Of a DNA stretch of 64,000 nucleotides, positions 8,401 to 16,832 are shown one piece after another. Source of the DNA: Amycolatopsis sp. WAC 01376 (GTDB lineage Bacteria > Actinomycetota > Actinomycetes > Mycobacteriales > Pseudonocardiaceae); contig NZ_QHKL01000003.1 of assembly GCF_003947415.1 (NCBI RefSeq), forward strand, positions 930,001 through 994,000, written 5' to 3'. Position 1 is the first letter of the stretch. Every line of letters begins with the position of its first letter. The translations under genes and the position numbers were made by a program. Below the pieces are notes generated by a model that was not told the origin of the DNA, did no database searches, and saw only the letters and a list, made by a program, of their open reading frames with translations.

Positions 8401-8757
8401 CTAGCGGACGCGGGGCGCGATGTCGGGCAGGAGCGCGGAGACCGTCACCGAGACGTCCCGGACCTGGTACGAGGTGATCCGCTCGACCTCCTCGGTGACC
8501 CTGGCGCGCAGATCGCCGACGATCCGCCGCACCGGCGCCGGATAGTGCAAAGCCACGTCCAGCACGAGGTCGACGTCGTTGCCCTCACCGCCGACCTTCG
8601 CGCTCGCGCCGTGGGTCCCCAGCCCGAGCCCGGCGATCCGCCGCTCGGCGCGGGTGGTCCCGTCGACCTGGTCCGCGGCGTGCTGCGCGATCTTGCGGAC
8701 CACGGCGGGCGCGATGGTGAGGGTGCCGCGATCCTCCGGTTCGGGCGGGACGGTCAT
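8401..8757 (-). CDS. Asp23/Gls24 family envelope stress protein (first)
   Basis: A 118-residue Asp23/Gls24 domain protein. Typical elements are RGTLTIAPAVVRKIAQHAADQ at the N-terminus, a central DVDLVLDVALHYPAPV strand pair, and the closing VRDVSVTVSALLP. It is probably cytosolic and anchored by its membrane-bound neighbours. The start overlaps the stop of the 58-residue membrane gene by 3 bases (ATGA arrangement), so translation is likely coupled. Confidence 0.82.
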   Translation of the reverse strand: MTVPPEPEDRGTLTIAPAVVRKIAQHAADQVDGTTRAERRIAGLGLGTHGASAKVGGEGNDVDLVLDVALHYPAPVRRIVGDLRARVTEEVERITSYQVRDVSVTVSALLPDIAPRVR

Positions 8758-8930
8758 TTGTCGCGGCCCCGGCCGAACAGGTCGCCGAGGTCGAGTTCGC
8801 CGTCGAGCACGCGGCCGAGGACGAGGCCGATGACGCCGACGGCCAGCGTCACCAGGAACGCGGTGAAGCCCTGGGTCGCGGAGAGGCCGAGGATGAGGCC
8901 GGCGAGCAGGCCGGTCTGGGTCCCGTTCAT
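8754..8930 (-). CDS. 58-residue two-helix membrane protein (DUF2273-like)
   Basis: A short gene squeezed between two Asp23 genes. The product starts MNGTQTGLLAGLILGLS and has one hydrophobic hairpin (GLLAGLILGLSATQGFTAFL, then VTLAVGVIGLVLGRVL), ending in a charged tail with LDLGDLFGRGRDK. The layout resembles DUF2273 small membrane proteins that sit next to Asp23 in many Gram-positives. Overlaps on both sides (1 base upstream, 4 bases downstream) and the unbroken frame support it being real. It probably helps hold the Asp23 proteins at the membrane. Confidence 0.75.
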   Translation of the reverse strand: MNGTQTGLLAGLILGLSATQGFTAFLVTLAVGVIGLVLGRVLDGELDLGDLFGRGRDK

Positions 8931-9379
8931 CATTCGACCCGCGAGGTCTCGGTCTCGCCGCCGTTCTCGTCGGGCAGGTGGATGTCGTTGACCGCGATGT
9001 TGACCTCGATCACCTCGAGGCCGGTGATCTGCTCGACCTGGCCGATCACGTTGCGGCGCACCGCCCGCGCGACGTCGACGATGCGCGCGCCGTACTCGAC
9101 GACCACGTCGAGATCGATCGCCGCCTGCTTCTCGCCGACCTCGACCGAGACACCGGACGTGGTGACCGTGCCGGAACCGGGGATGCGCTCACGGATCGCG
9201 CCGAAGGCCCGCGAGACCCCGCCGCCGAGCGCGTGGATCCCGGTCACCTCGCGGGTGGCGAGCCCCGCCACCTTCTGCACCACCACCGACGAGATCGTGG
9301 TCTTGCCGGCGGCTCCTTCCTCGTTGAGGGACGACCCCGTGACCAGGGTGTCGGGCTTGCTCGCGCTCGGCTGCGCCAT
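8930..9379 (-). CDS. Asp23/Gls24 family envelope stress protein (second)
   Basis: A 149-residue Asp23/Gls24 protein and the most typical member of the cluster: GKTTISSVVVQKVAGLATRE, then GVSVEVGEKQAAIDLDVVVEYG, and the closing ITGLEVIEVNIAVNDIHLP. The first 25 residues are a Ser/Thr-rich tail that looks disordered. The ATG is at 9379. The stop shares a base with the start of the 58-residue membrane gene. A gap of 133 bases separates it from the upstream Asp23-like gene. Confidence 0.88.
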   Translation of the reverse strand: MAQPSASKPDTLVTGSSLNEEGAAGKTTISSVVVQKVAGLATREVTGIHALGGGVSRAFGAIRERIPGSGTVTTSGVSVEVGEKQAAIDLDVVVEYGARIVDVARAVRRNVIGQVEQITGLEVIEVNIAVNDIHLPDENGGETETSRVE

Positions 9380-9512
9380 GAAGTTCGCTCCTTCTCGGCC
9401 TGTGCCGCGCGACCTGCGCGCGCGGCGCTCCCTACGCTCTCACCGACCTGGACACGCGCGCATGCCGAGCCGTCACGCGATGTCCCCCGAATGGGGTAAT
9501 CAGTGCCGGGAT

Positions 9513-9938
9513 TCAGTCGGGGTGCACGTCGACGACGTGGACGTTGATCGCGGGCGGTGGCGACCCGAGCTGGCCGGTCAGTGCCGCGCCGACCCGGCGG
9601 CGCAGGACGTCCGCGACCGTCGCTTCGACGCCGAACCGGATGGTGACCAGCACCTGCAGCACGTCCTCTTCGAGCGCGACGGCCGAAACGTGGACCCCGC
9701 CGAGGTCACGGCCGATCTCGGCGGCGACCTTCCTGGTCATCAGCACCAGCGCCCGTTCCGACACCTGGGTCTTGCCGCCCGCCGAAGGCAGGTCGAGCGG
9801 GGCGGTGGTGTGCTTGCCGCGGACGCCGCCGACCGAGCGGAGCACCCGTTCGACGAGTCCCGGCGGCGTCGGCACCGGACGGCTCGCGGCGGCGCGTACC
9901 TGCTCCCACCGGGGGTCGTCGCGCGGATCCTCGCTCAT
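9513..9938 (-). CDS. Divergent Asp23-like protein next to the sigma factor
   Basis: A 141-residue protein whose second half resembles Asp23 (VSAVALEEDVLQVLVTIRFG, then AINVHVVDVHPD at the end). The first half, with DPRWEQVRAAASRPVPTPPG, is not typical. The ATG at 9938 shares one base with the stop of the sigma factor gene, so the two are co-translated. It could act as a companion or anti-sigma-like partner of that sigma factor, but nothing in the sequence proves this. Confidence 0.6.
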   Translation of the reverse strand: MSEDPRDDPRWEQVRAAASRPVPTPPGLVERVLRSVGGVRGKHTTAPLDLPSAGGKTQVSERALVLMTRKVAAEIGRDLGGVHVSAVALEEDVLQVLVTIRFGVEATVADVLRRRVGAALTGQLGSPPPAINVHVVDVHPD

Positions 9939-10495
9939 CACCGTTCCCCGGGTCGGAAGTTGTCACCGAGTTTCGCCAGCAGCGCGACCCTGGCGCGGTG
10001 CAGGCGGGCGCGCAAAGCGGGCACGCTGACTTCCAGAACCTCGGCCACCTCGTCGTAGGTCATCCCCTCGAATTCTCGCAGAATCAGCGGGATCCGCTGG
10101 CCGACGTCCAGTTCGGCGATCGCGCGCAGCACCCTGCCGACCTGCTCGGCGCTCACCACCTGACCCTCCGGACCAGGCACGACACCCGCGTCGCCCTCGT
10201 CGAGCGGCACGGTCGGTTTCCGCCGCCGGACCTGCCCGAGCGCGCCGTTCGTCGTCACCCGGTAGAGCCAGGTGGACACCGCGGACTCGAACCGGAACCG
10301 GGGCAGCGCACGCCACGCGGAGAGCCAGGCCTCCTGGACGACGTCCTCGGCTTCCGACGCGCTGCCGGTGATCCGCAGCGCCACGCGGTACATCCTGGCC
10401 GTATGCCGCCGGACCAGGGTGTCGAAGGCATCGTGGTCCCCGGCGGCGGCCCGGGCCACCAGTTCTTCGTCCGGAACCGGCGCGGCCTCGTTCAC
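9938..10495 (-). CDS. ECF-type RNA polymerase sigma factor
   Basis: A 185-residue ECF sigma factor. Region 2 is visible as DAFDTLVRRHTARMYRVALR followed by EAEDVVQEAWLSAW, and region 4 as MTYDEVAEVLEVSVPALRAR. Conserved acidic and tryptophan positions of the -10 recognition helix are intact. The GTG at 10495 has GGGAG 5 bases upstream and overlaps the end of the RibD-like gene by 4 bases. No zinc-binding anti-sigma gene is adjacent; the Asp23 genes follow directly. Control of the Asp23 cluster is inferred. Confidence 0.88.
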   Translation of the reverse strand: MNEAAPVPDEELVARAAAGDHDAFDTLVRRHTARMYRVALRITGSASEAEDVVQEAWLSAWRALPRFRFESAVSTWLYRVTTNGALGQVRRRKPTVPLDEGDAGVVPGPEGQVVSAEQVGRVLRAIAELDVGQRIPLILREFEGMTYDEVAEVLEVSVPALRARLHRARVALLAKLGDNFRPGER

Positions 10496-11238
10496 CCGCT
10501 CTCCCGGCGGCGATAGCGCAGCATGGTGAAGCCGTCTTCGAAGAGCGCGGACGCGAGGTCCATCCGGCGCGGTTCCGGGGCGGGACGGCCGTGGGCGATC
10601 CGGCTTTCGCCCGCGCCCGCCAGCAGCGGGGCGACGGTCAGGCACAACTGGTCGACGAGGTCGGCCGCGATCAGGTCGGCGAACAGCGTCGGCCCGCCCT
10701 CGCAGTCGACGCGGCGCAGCCCGCGCTCACCCAGCAGGTCGAGCGCCCGGTGGAGGTCGACGTCCTCGACTCCCGCGACGAGTACCTCGGCCCCCGCCCG
10801 CTCCAGCGCGCCGCGCGGCGCCTTCTCGGTGGTGATGACGATCGGCGGGACCTTGGTGTCGGTGAACAACGGGCCCGCGGGGTCGAGTTCACCGGAACGG
10901 GTCACCACCGCGATCGGCGGGACCTCGGACAGCCCGAGCGAGACCCGGCGGGCCGCGCGTTCGGGACTGACGCGCGCACCGCGGTAGCCCTCGGCGCGTG
11001 CCGTGCCGGCACCGACCAGGATCACGTCGGAAAGCAGCCGCCCCAGCAGGAAGATCCGCTTGTCCGCGGGGTGCGAAAGGCCCTCGGACAGCTCGTCGAC
11101 CGCCGCCGCGCCGTCGGCGGAGCTGACGAAGTTGACCTGGACCCAGGAACGGGTCAGGCCTTCCGGGTACCCGTAGAGCCGCTCGAGGTCGGCGTCGGAG
11201 ACGGGTTCCGCCGGTGTCGTTGGCCACAAAAGCTGCAC
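10492..11238 (-). CDS. RibD C-terminal / dihydrofolate-reductase-fold pyrimidine reductase
   Basis: A 248-residue reductase related to Mycobacterium Rv2671, an NADPH-dependent enzyme of riboflavin-type pyrimidine reduction. Signature segments are VQVNFVSSADGAAAV, DVILVGAGTARAEGY (NADPH site) and the glycine-rich RRVDCEGGPTLFADL. The deaminase domain of full RibD is absent. The GTG at 11238 is preferred; a GTG at 11268 would add 10 residues. The zapE gene is divergent, as Rv2670c and Rv2671 are neighbours in M. tuberculosis, so the arrangement is conserved. Confidence 0.82.
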   Translation of the reverse strand: MQLLWPTTPAEPVSDADLERLYGYPEGLTRSWVQVNFVSSADGAAAVDELSEGLSHPADKRIFLLGRLLSDVILVGAGTARAEGYRGARVSPERAARRVSLGLSEVPPIAVVTRSGELDPAGPLFTDTKVPPIVITTEKAPRGALERAGAEVLVAGVEDVDLHRALDLLGERGLRRVDCEGGPTLFADLIAADLVDQLCLTVAPLLAGAGESRIAHGRPAPEPRRMDLASALFEDGFTMLRYRRRESG

Positions 11239-11324
11239 ACCGACATCCCAGCACGCGTCCGACGGCACCGCTGAGCGGGGGATACGCCCGGTCAGGGAGG
11301 GTGAACGGCCGACGCCGGTGCCGT

Positions 11325-11330
11325 TACCCT
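11325..11330 (+). promoter_or_regulatory. Leaderless-type -10 box of zapE
   Basis: TACCCT (TANNNT) lies 6 bases before the ATG at 11337, and no Shine-Dalgarno is present. GTGAAC at 11301-11306 could serve as a poor -35. The spacing would place the transcript start at or near the A of ATG. Confidence 0.5.
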
Positions 11331-11336
11331 CGGCGA

Positions 11337-12371
11337 ATGCCCGCCCGCCTGATCGATCGCCGTCCGGAGCTGTCCGCCGACGAGCTGATCACCGCGATCG
11401 TCCCGCCGCCCCGGTTCGACGCGGTCCGGTTCTCCACCTACGTGCCCAATCCGGACGAGCCGAGCCAGGCCGAGGCCGTCGTCACCTGTGGCGAGTTCGC
11501 GAAGCGCGTGGCGGAGGCGTCGAACCGGAAGCCGAAGTCGAAGCTGCGCGCGTTGTTCGGCGGCGGGGACGAGGCGCCGTCCGGACCGAGGGGGCTCTAT
11601 CTCGACGGTGGTTTCGGCGTCGGCAAGACGCACCTGCTCGCCTCGACGTGGCACGAGACGCCGTCGCCCAAGGCGTACGGGACCTTCGTGGAGCTGACCC
11701 ACCTCGTCGGCGCCCTGGGTTTCGCCGAGGCGGTGCGGCGGCTCTCCGAACACCGGTTCCTGGCGATCGACGAGTTCGAACTCGACGACCCCGGCGACAC
11801 CATGCTCGTCACCCGGCTGCTGCAGGAGCTCATCTCGGCGGGTGTCTTCGTGGCGGCGACCTCCAACACGCTGCCGGACAAACTCGGCGAGGGCCGGTTC
11901 GCCGCGGCGGACTTCCTGCGCGAGATCCAGTCGCTGTCCGCCCGGTTCGGCGTCTGCCGGGTCGACGGCCCGGACTACCGCCACCGCGGCCTGCCGGACG
12001 CGCCGCCGCCCGCGACCGCGGCGGAGCTGGAAGCCTCCGCCGCCACACATCCCGAGTCCACTGTGGACGATTTCGACGCGTTGTGCGAACACCTCGGCGG
12101 GTTGCATCCTTCGCGCTACGGCAGGCTTCTCGACGGCGTGACCCGGGTGCACCTGCGCGACATCCACCCGGTTCCCGACCAGAACGTCGGACTTAGGCTG
12201 GTCGCCTTCGCCGACCGGCTCTACGACCGCGCGATCCCGCTGGTGGTTTCGGGCGAACCGGTGCCGGACCTGTTCACCGAGGAGATGGTGAACGGCGGCT
12301 ACCGCAAGAAGTACCTGCGTGCCGTCAGCCGTCTGACGGCACTGGCGCGCGACGCCGTGCAGCCCAGGTGA
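11337..12371 (+). CDS. zapE: Cell division protein ZapE (AFG1-like ATPase)
   Basis: A 344-residue AAA-type P-loop ATPase of the AFG1/ZapE family. Walker A is GGFGVGKTHLLA, Walker B is FLAIDEFELDDPGD, and sensor 1 is VAATSNTLPDKLGEGRF. In proteobacteria ZapE modulates the FtsZ ring; in actinobacteria the role is untested. The start has a TANNNT box 6 bases upstream and no ribosome-binding site, so a leaderless transcript is likely. The last 47 bases overlap the convergent PAP2 gene. Confidence 0.9.
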   Translation: MPARLIDRRPELSADELITAIVPPPRFDAVRFSTYVPNPDEPSQAEAVVTCGEFAKRVAEASNRKPKSKLRALFGGGDEAPSGPRGLYLDGGFGVGKTHLLASTWHETPSPKAYGTFVELTHLVGALGFAEAVRRLSEHRFLAIDEFELDDPGDTMLVTRLLQELISAGVFVAATSNTLPDKLGEGRFAAADFLREIQSLSARFGVCRVDGPDYRHRGLPDAPPPATAAELEASAATHPESTVDDFDALCEHLGGLHPSRYGRLLDGVTRVHLRDIHPVPDQNVGLRLVAFADRLYDRAIPLVVSGEPVPDLFTEEMVNGGYRKKYLRAVSRLTALARDAVQPR

Positions 12372-12933
12372 GCAGCATCCACGTCGCGCAGACGGTCGCG
12401 ACGGCGAACAGCGTGCCGCCCACGACGTCGGTCAGGTAGTGGTAGCCGAGGCCGATCATGCCGATCGTGACCCCGCCGAGCACCACCGCGCCCACGACCG
12501 CGATGACGGCCGTCGCGACCCCGGGGCGGGCGAGCAGGACGAGCACGGTCAGCACCGCGACCAGCGCGACGGTATGCCCGCTCGGGTAGGCGAGGTAGGT
12601 GTACTTCCAGCGGTCGAAGAGCGGTTTGAGCACCCAGGTGTTCGCGAGGATCGCGACGAGCGGGCCCACGATGGTCAGCACCGCTTCGAGCCGTCGCCCG
12701 CCGATCAGGCAGAGCACGGCGGCGAGGACCGCGACCGGGATGAGGACGTAGGCCTCGGTCGGCAGCACCAGTAACCGGAGAAGGCCGGTGTCGCGGCCGA
12801 AGGTGCGCTCCACCCATTTGACGGCGAGCTCGTCGGGGCCGGAAAGGCCTTCGCCCGAGACCAGCATCCCGAGCACGACCATGATCACCGCGCAGGTGAC
12901 CGCGACCAGCCCGTACGGCGCTCTTCCGCTCAT
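12325..12933 (-). CDS. PAP2-family membrane phosphatase
   Basis: A 202-residue integral membrane protein with about six helices and the three-part phosphatidic-acid-phosphatase signature: KPLFDRWK (motif 1), YPSGHTVA (motif 2) and GYHYLTDVVGG (motif 3, catalytic His). It probably removes phosphate from a lipid such as undecaprenyl diphosphate or phosphatidate at the outer face of the membrane; the substrate cannot be told from sequence. TAATCT lies 6 bases before the ATG (leaderless type). Its 3' end overlaps zapE by 47 bases on the opposite strand. Confidence 0.88.
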   Translation of the reverse strand: MSGRAPYGLVAVTCAVIMVVLGMLVSGEGLSGPDELAVKWVERTFGRDTGLLRLLVLPTEAYVLIPVAVLAAVLCLIGGRRLEAVLTIVGPLVAILANTWVLKPLFDRWKYTYLAYPSGHTVALVAVLTVLVLLARPGVATAVIAVVGAVVLGGVTIGMIGLGYHYLTDVVGGTLFAVATVCATWMLLTWAARRRAPVPSDG

Positions 12934-12939
12934 CCGGCG

Positions 12940-12945
12940 AGATTA
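12940..12945 (-). promoter_or_regulatory. Leaderless-type -10 box of the PAP2 gene, beside a small palindrome
   Basis: On the minus strand TAATCT is followed by 6 bases and the ATG at 12933. The partial palindrome GGTGATCAGTCACC at 12953-12966 covers the region just upstream and could be an operator. Confidence 0.5.
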
Positions 12946-13002
12946 CGTGACAGGTGATCAGTCACCATGCAGGGACGGCTCGCGAGGACGAAGGGGGTTT
13001 CG

Positions 13003-13878
13003 ATGCGGATCAGTGTGGTCGGTGGCGGCGTGATCGGGCTGAGCTGCGCGCACCGGCTGGCCCGGGCCGGGCACGACGTCACGGTGCTCACCGACGCCGG
13101 CCCGGGCGAGACGACGTCGGCGGTCGCCGGTGGCGTGCTCTTCCCGCCGTTGGCGGCGAACTCCGGCCGGGTCGATCGCTGGACCGCGGCGAGCGTGGAG
13201 GAGTACCGCTCGCTCGGTGCGCCCGGGATCCGCATGATCCGGGGGACCTACCTCGTCCCGCGCGAGGCGCCGGTGCCGTCGTGGGCGTTCTCGATGCCCG
13301 GCCTCGACCACGAACCCGGGCGGCTCACCTTCACGACCGCGGTGGTCGACACCCCGGTGTATCTCGCCTGGCTCGCCGGCGAGGTCGCCGCGCTGGGCGC
13401 GCGCACCGAACGCCGCACCGTCACGCGACTGGACGACCTCGACGCGGAGCTCGTGGTGAACGCGGCCGGGCTAGGCGGCGGGCGGCTGGCGGGGGACGGC
13501 ACCGTGGTGCCGGTCGGCGGCCAGGTCGTCCATCTCGCCGATCCGGGGCTGACCGAATGGATCGTCGACGGGGCCACCCCGGTGCTGCGGCACGTGATCC
13601 CGCACGGACGGCACGTCGTCTGCGGCGGCACGCAGGAACCGGGGCGCGACTCCGTCGAACCCGATCCCGGGGTGACCGCCGACATCGTGCGGCGGTGCCG
13701 CGAACTCGTGCCCGCGCTGGCCGACGCGCCCGTGCTGGGCGCGAAAGTGGGGCTGCGTCCCTTCCGGCCCGAGGTCCGGCTGGAGCGGGAAAGGCGTGTC
13801 GTGCACTGCTACGGGCACGGGGGCGCCGGGATCACGGTGGCCTGGGGATGCGCGGACGACGTGCTGGCCCTGGTGTGA
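13003..13878 (+). CDS. FAD-dependent D-amino-acid oxidase-like protein
   Basis: A 291-residue flavoprotein of the D-amino-acid oxidase (DAO) family. It has the N-terminal dinucleotide motif MRISVVGGGVIGLSCAHRLA, the second FAD segment VVNAAGLGGGRL, and the C-terminal GHGGAGITVAWGCADDV that closes over the flavin. It should oxidatively deaminate a D-amino acid or a related amine. The ATG at 13003 has GGGGG 5 bases upstream; a longer reading from 12967 lacks such a site. It converges with DUF2252. Confidence 0.85.
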   Translation: MRISVVGGGVIGLSCAHRLARAGHDVTVLTDAGPGETTSAVAGGVLFPPLAANSGRVDRWTAASVEEYRSLGAPGIRMIRGTYLVPREAPVPSWAFSMPGLDHEPGRLTFTTAVVDTPVYLAWLAGEVAALGARTERRTVTRLDDLDAELVVNAAGLGGGRLAGDGTVVPVGGQVVHLADPGLTEWIVDGATPVLRHVIPHGRHVVCGGTQEPGRDSVEPDPGVTADIVRRCRELVPALADAPVLGAKVGLRPFRPEVRLERERRVVHCYGHGGAGITVAWGCADDVLALV

Positions 13879-14080
13879 CGACCCCGCATTCAGAGGACTA
13901 AACGCGTTGGGCCAAGTCGGGCCCGGCAAAGTCGTCTACTCGCTGGTCAAGGGGTGGCGGAGGGCTCGTCACAGCCAGAGAAAATGGGGGTCCGTTGGAG
14001 CGCATTGCGGGGGATCGTGAGTGGTAACGAGCGTTAGAACGACACTTGCCACTCACGGTCCCCGTCCAAATGCGGGCGGG
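13879..14080. repeat. Convergent intergenic region with hairpin and a shared half-repeat
   Basis: No gene. A 15-bp inverted repeat with one mismatch (14010-14024 and 14049-14063, starting GGGGATCGTGAGTGG) probably ends both flanking genes. It resembles the larger palindrome at 53415-53472. CGCATTCAGAGGACTAAACG at about 13886 nearly repeats the right arm of the perfect palindrome at 25760-25811. Confidence 0.65.
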
Positions 14081-15442
14081 TCAGAGGGCGGCGAAGGCGG
14101 TGAAGTCCGCTTCGGTCTGATCCGCGTAGCGCACGGCGTAAGCTCCGATGGCCTCGTCTAGGTCTTCGTCGTCCTCGAAGTACCCCGCCAGCATCCGCGG
14201 ATGCAGTGACCGCGCGTGCGCCCGCGCCAGCAACGCGCCCGCCAGGCGGCCGTAGTCGTCGAGGTGGTCCTTCTTCAGTTCCGCCGGATCGATGTCGCCC
14301 TTGAGGTTCCGGAACTGCCGCACGATGTACGGCACGCCGTCGATGGTGGTCCAGCCGAGCAGGATGTCGGTCTCGGCCTGCACGAGCCGCGCGCCCTCGA
14401 CGATCCGCCGGCCCTCGTGCTCCGGCGAAGCCAGCCCGAGATACGGCGCCAGTGTCGACGGGCTGGCCTGTTTCACTTGCAGTACAAGGTCTTCGCCCGA
14501 GTTTCCATGTAGCAGTGCGACGTAGCTGCGCAGCCCGACGCTGCCGGTGCCGACCACCCGGAAGGCCACATCGGACACCCGGTACCGCGAGATCAGCGTC
14601 CGCCGCGACTCGCGCAGGGTGTCCACATAGGACACCAAACCGGTGACGACCGCTTCCGCCGTCGCGTCGTCGACGTGCGTGAGCACCGGCGGGTCCTCGA
14701 CGAACCGGTGCCGTTCGAGGCCGGTCTCGTGGTCGTCGATCCGCCGGGTCCATTTCGCGGTGACCTTGGCGCTGGTGTTCTTCCGCGCCTTCTCGGCCGC
14801 TTCCTCGAAGTCGTCGATCAGGTCGTGCGCCTTGACCTCGCTCAGCACCGACGCGTCCGGCAGCGCGTTCCACGAGCGCAGGAACGGCAGTTCCGCCAGG
14901 CCCCGGATGGTGCGCCGGTACGACTTCACCGCGTCTTCGGCGGCCTCACGGCAGCCTGATTCGCCGATGCCGCCTTCGCGTCCGGCCAGGACGAGACTCG
15001 CGGCGAGCCGCTTGAGGTCCCACTCCCACGGGCCCGGCACGGATTCGTCGAAGTCGTTGATGTCCATGACGATCTGGCCTTCTGGCGTGCCGTACAGCCC
15101 GAAGTTCGCGGCGTGCGCGTCCCCGCAGAGCTGCGCCGTCAGCCCCGACGACGGCGACCCCGCCAGATCCGCGGCCATCAGACCGGCGGTGCCGCGGTAG
15201 AAGGTGAACGGCGACGCGAGCATGCGCTCGCGCCGCAGTTCCACCAGTTCCGGCAGACGGCCTTCGTTGGTTCGCGCGAAGAACTCCGCCACGCTCGGCC
15301 GGCCCTCACCCGCCGCCGCGTGATCGTGCGCGGACGTCGGCGCCTCGGTCCGCAGCGCCTTGCCCCTGGCGAACCAGTCCTCCGGCGACACCGTCTCGGT
15401 GCCGACCAGCGGCCGTTCCACCCACTCCCGCTCGTCTCCCAT
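14081..15442 (-). CDS. DUF2252 family protein
   Basis: A 453-residue DUF2252 protein, common in actinobacteria and of unknown function but with a kinase-like (aminoglycoside-phosphotransferase-like) fold. The hallmark motifs are present: FYRGTAGLMAADL, QLCGDAHAANFG, and MDINDFDES with its acidic residues. A minus-strand TACGTT at 15451-15456 lies 8 bases before the ATG, with no clear ribosome-binding site. It stands alone between convergent and tandem neighbours and does not overlap rocD. Confidence 0.88.
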   Translation of the reverse strand: MGDEREWVERPLVGTETVSPEDWFARGKALRTEAPTSAHDHAAAGEGRPSVAEFFARTNEGRLPELVELRRERMLASPFTFYRGTAGLMAADLAGSPSSGLTAQLCGDAHAANFGLYGTPEGQIVMDINDFDESVPGPWEWDLKRLAASLVLAGREGGIGESGCREAAEDAVKSYRRTIRGLAELPFLRSWNALPDASVLSEVKAHDLIDDFEEAAEKARKNTSAKVTAKWTRRIDDHETGLERHRFVEDPPVLTHVDDATAEAVVTGLVSYVDTLRESRRTLISRYRVSDVAFRVVGTGSVGLRSYVALLHGNSGEDLVLQVKQASPSTLAPYLGLASPEHEGRRIVEGARLVQAETDILLGWTTIDGVPYIVRQFRNLKGDIDPAELKKDHLDDYGRLAGALLARAHARSLHPRMLAGYFEDDEDLDEAIGAYAVRYADQTEADFTAFAAL

Positions 15443-15473
15443 GGACAGGCAACGTACAGCCCGCCCGAAAGGT

Positions 15474-16676
15474 TCACCGGGTCCTGACGACCTCCGTGAT
15501 GGCGTCGATACCGCGGTCGAGTTCCTCGCGTGTGATCACCAGCGGCGGCGCGATCCGCAGCGTGTGGTCGTGGGTCTCCTTGCACAGCACGCCGCGTTCG
15601 GCCAGCGCGGTGGACGCCTCCCGGCCGGTCGGCCCGCCGGGCGCGATGTCGATCCCCGCCCAGAGCCCGCGCCCGCGGACCTCGGCGAGCCCGTTGCCGA
15701 CCAGTTCGCCGAGCCGCGAGTGCAGGTGGGCGCCCAGTTCCCGCGAGCGCTCCTGGAACTCGCCGGTCTTCAGCAACCCGACCACGGCCCGTCCGACCGC
15801 ACAGGCGACCGGGTTCCCGCCGAAGGTGGAGCCGTGTTCACCCGGTCGCAGCACGCCGAGCACGTCCTTGCCGCCGACCACGGCCGACACCGGCATGATG
15901 CCGCCGCCGAGCGCCTTGCCCAAGGTGTAGATGTCGGCGCGGACGCCTTCGTGGTCGAGCGCGAGGACGGTGCCGGTGCGGGCGAGACCGGACTGGATCT
16001 CGTCGGCGATCAGCAGGACGTTGTGCTCGTCGCACAGCCGCCGCGCCTCGGCGAAGTAGCCGGCGGGCGGCACGATCACGCCCGCCTCGCCCTGCACCGG
16101 TTCCAGCAGGATCGCGGCGGTGCGTTCGGTGATGGCGTCGCGCAGCGCTTCGGCGTCGCCGTACTTGACCGTGACGAAGCCGGGGGTGAACGGGCCGAAG
16201 TCGGCGCGCGCGGTCTCGTCGGTGGAGAAGGACACGATGGTCGTCGTCCGGCCGTGGAAGTTGGAGCCGGCGACGACGATCTCCGCGGTCCCGTCGGGGA
16301 CACCCTTGACGCGGTACGCCCACTTCCTGGCGATCTTCACCGCGGACTCGACGGCTTCGGCGCCGGAGTTCATCGGCAGGGCCATCTCGGTGCCGGTCAG
16401 CTCGGCGAGCTCCTTGCAGAACAGCCCGAGCTGGTCGTGGTGGAAGGCGCGGGAGGTCAGCGTCACCCGGCCGAACTGTTCGACCGCGGCGGCGATGAGC
16501 CCGGGGTGGCGATGCCCGAAGTTCAGCGCGGAATAGCCGGAGAGGAAGTCGAGGTAGGTCTTGCCCTCGACGTCGGTGACCGAAGCGCCCTCGGCGGTGG
16601 CGATCACCACGGGCAGGGGGTGGTAGTTGTGCGTGCTCCACTGCTCGTCGAGCGCGATGAAGTCGGCGGTCGTCAT
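15474..16676 (-). CDS. rocD: Ornithine--oxo-acid aminotransferase
   Basis: A 400-residue class-III PLP aminotransferase that converts ornithine and 2-oxoglutarate to glutamate semialdehyde and glutamate. Its product feeds the pruA reaction encoded at the start of this window. The PLP lysine lies in YTLGKALGGGIMPVSA, the cofactor aspartate in LLIADEIQSGLARTG, and the ornithine-type N-terminus YHPLPVVIATAEGA is present. Arginase and other roc genes are not adjacent. A TAACCT box lies 6 bases before the ATG. Confidence 0.93.
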   Translation of the reverse strand: MTTADFIALDEQWSTHNYHPLPVVIATAEGASVTDVEGKTYLDFLSGYSALNFGHRHPGLIAAAVEQFGRVTLTSRAFHHDQLGLFCKELAELTGTEMALPMNSGAEAVESAVKIARKWAYRVKGVPDGTAEIVVAGSNFHGRTTTIVSFSTDETARADFGPFTPGFVTVKYGDAEALRDAITERTAAILLEPVQGEAGVIVPPAGYFAEARRLCDEHNVLLIADEIQSGLARTGTVLALDHEGVRADIYTLGKALGGGIMPVSAVVGGKDVLGVLRPGEHGSTFGGNPVACAVGRAVVGLLKTGEFQERSRELGAHLHSRLGELVGNGLAEVRGRGLWAGIDIAPGGPTGREASTALAERGVLCKETHDHTLRIAPPLVITREELDRGIDAITEVVRTR

Positions 16677-16682
16677 GCGTTC

Positions 16683-16688
16683 AGGTTA
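16683..16688 (-). promoter_or_regulatory. Leaderless-type -10 box of rocD
   Basis: Minus-strand TAACCT, then GAACGC, then the ATG at 16676. No Shine-Dalgarno is seen. Confidence 0.55.
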
Positions 16689-16820
16689 GATGCCCATCCG
16701 TCTGCTTTCATCCGGGAAACGTTGCTTTGACCCGTTGTTCGTTGCGTATCGACTCCTTCGGGTGGTGAAATCGTGCATCGGCGTACTCGATCACCGCAGG
16801 CGCGGGATCCGGACCGCGGT

Positions 16821-16826
16821 TATCGT
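16821..16826 (+). promoter_or_regulatory. Leaderless-type -10 box of the PPK2 gene
   Basis: TATCGT, 6 bases before the ATG at 16833. The intervening CGCCGG is not a ribosome-binding site. Confidence 0.5.
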
Positions 16827-16832
16827 CGCCGG

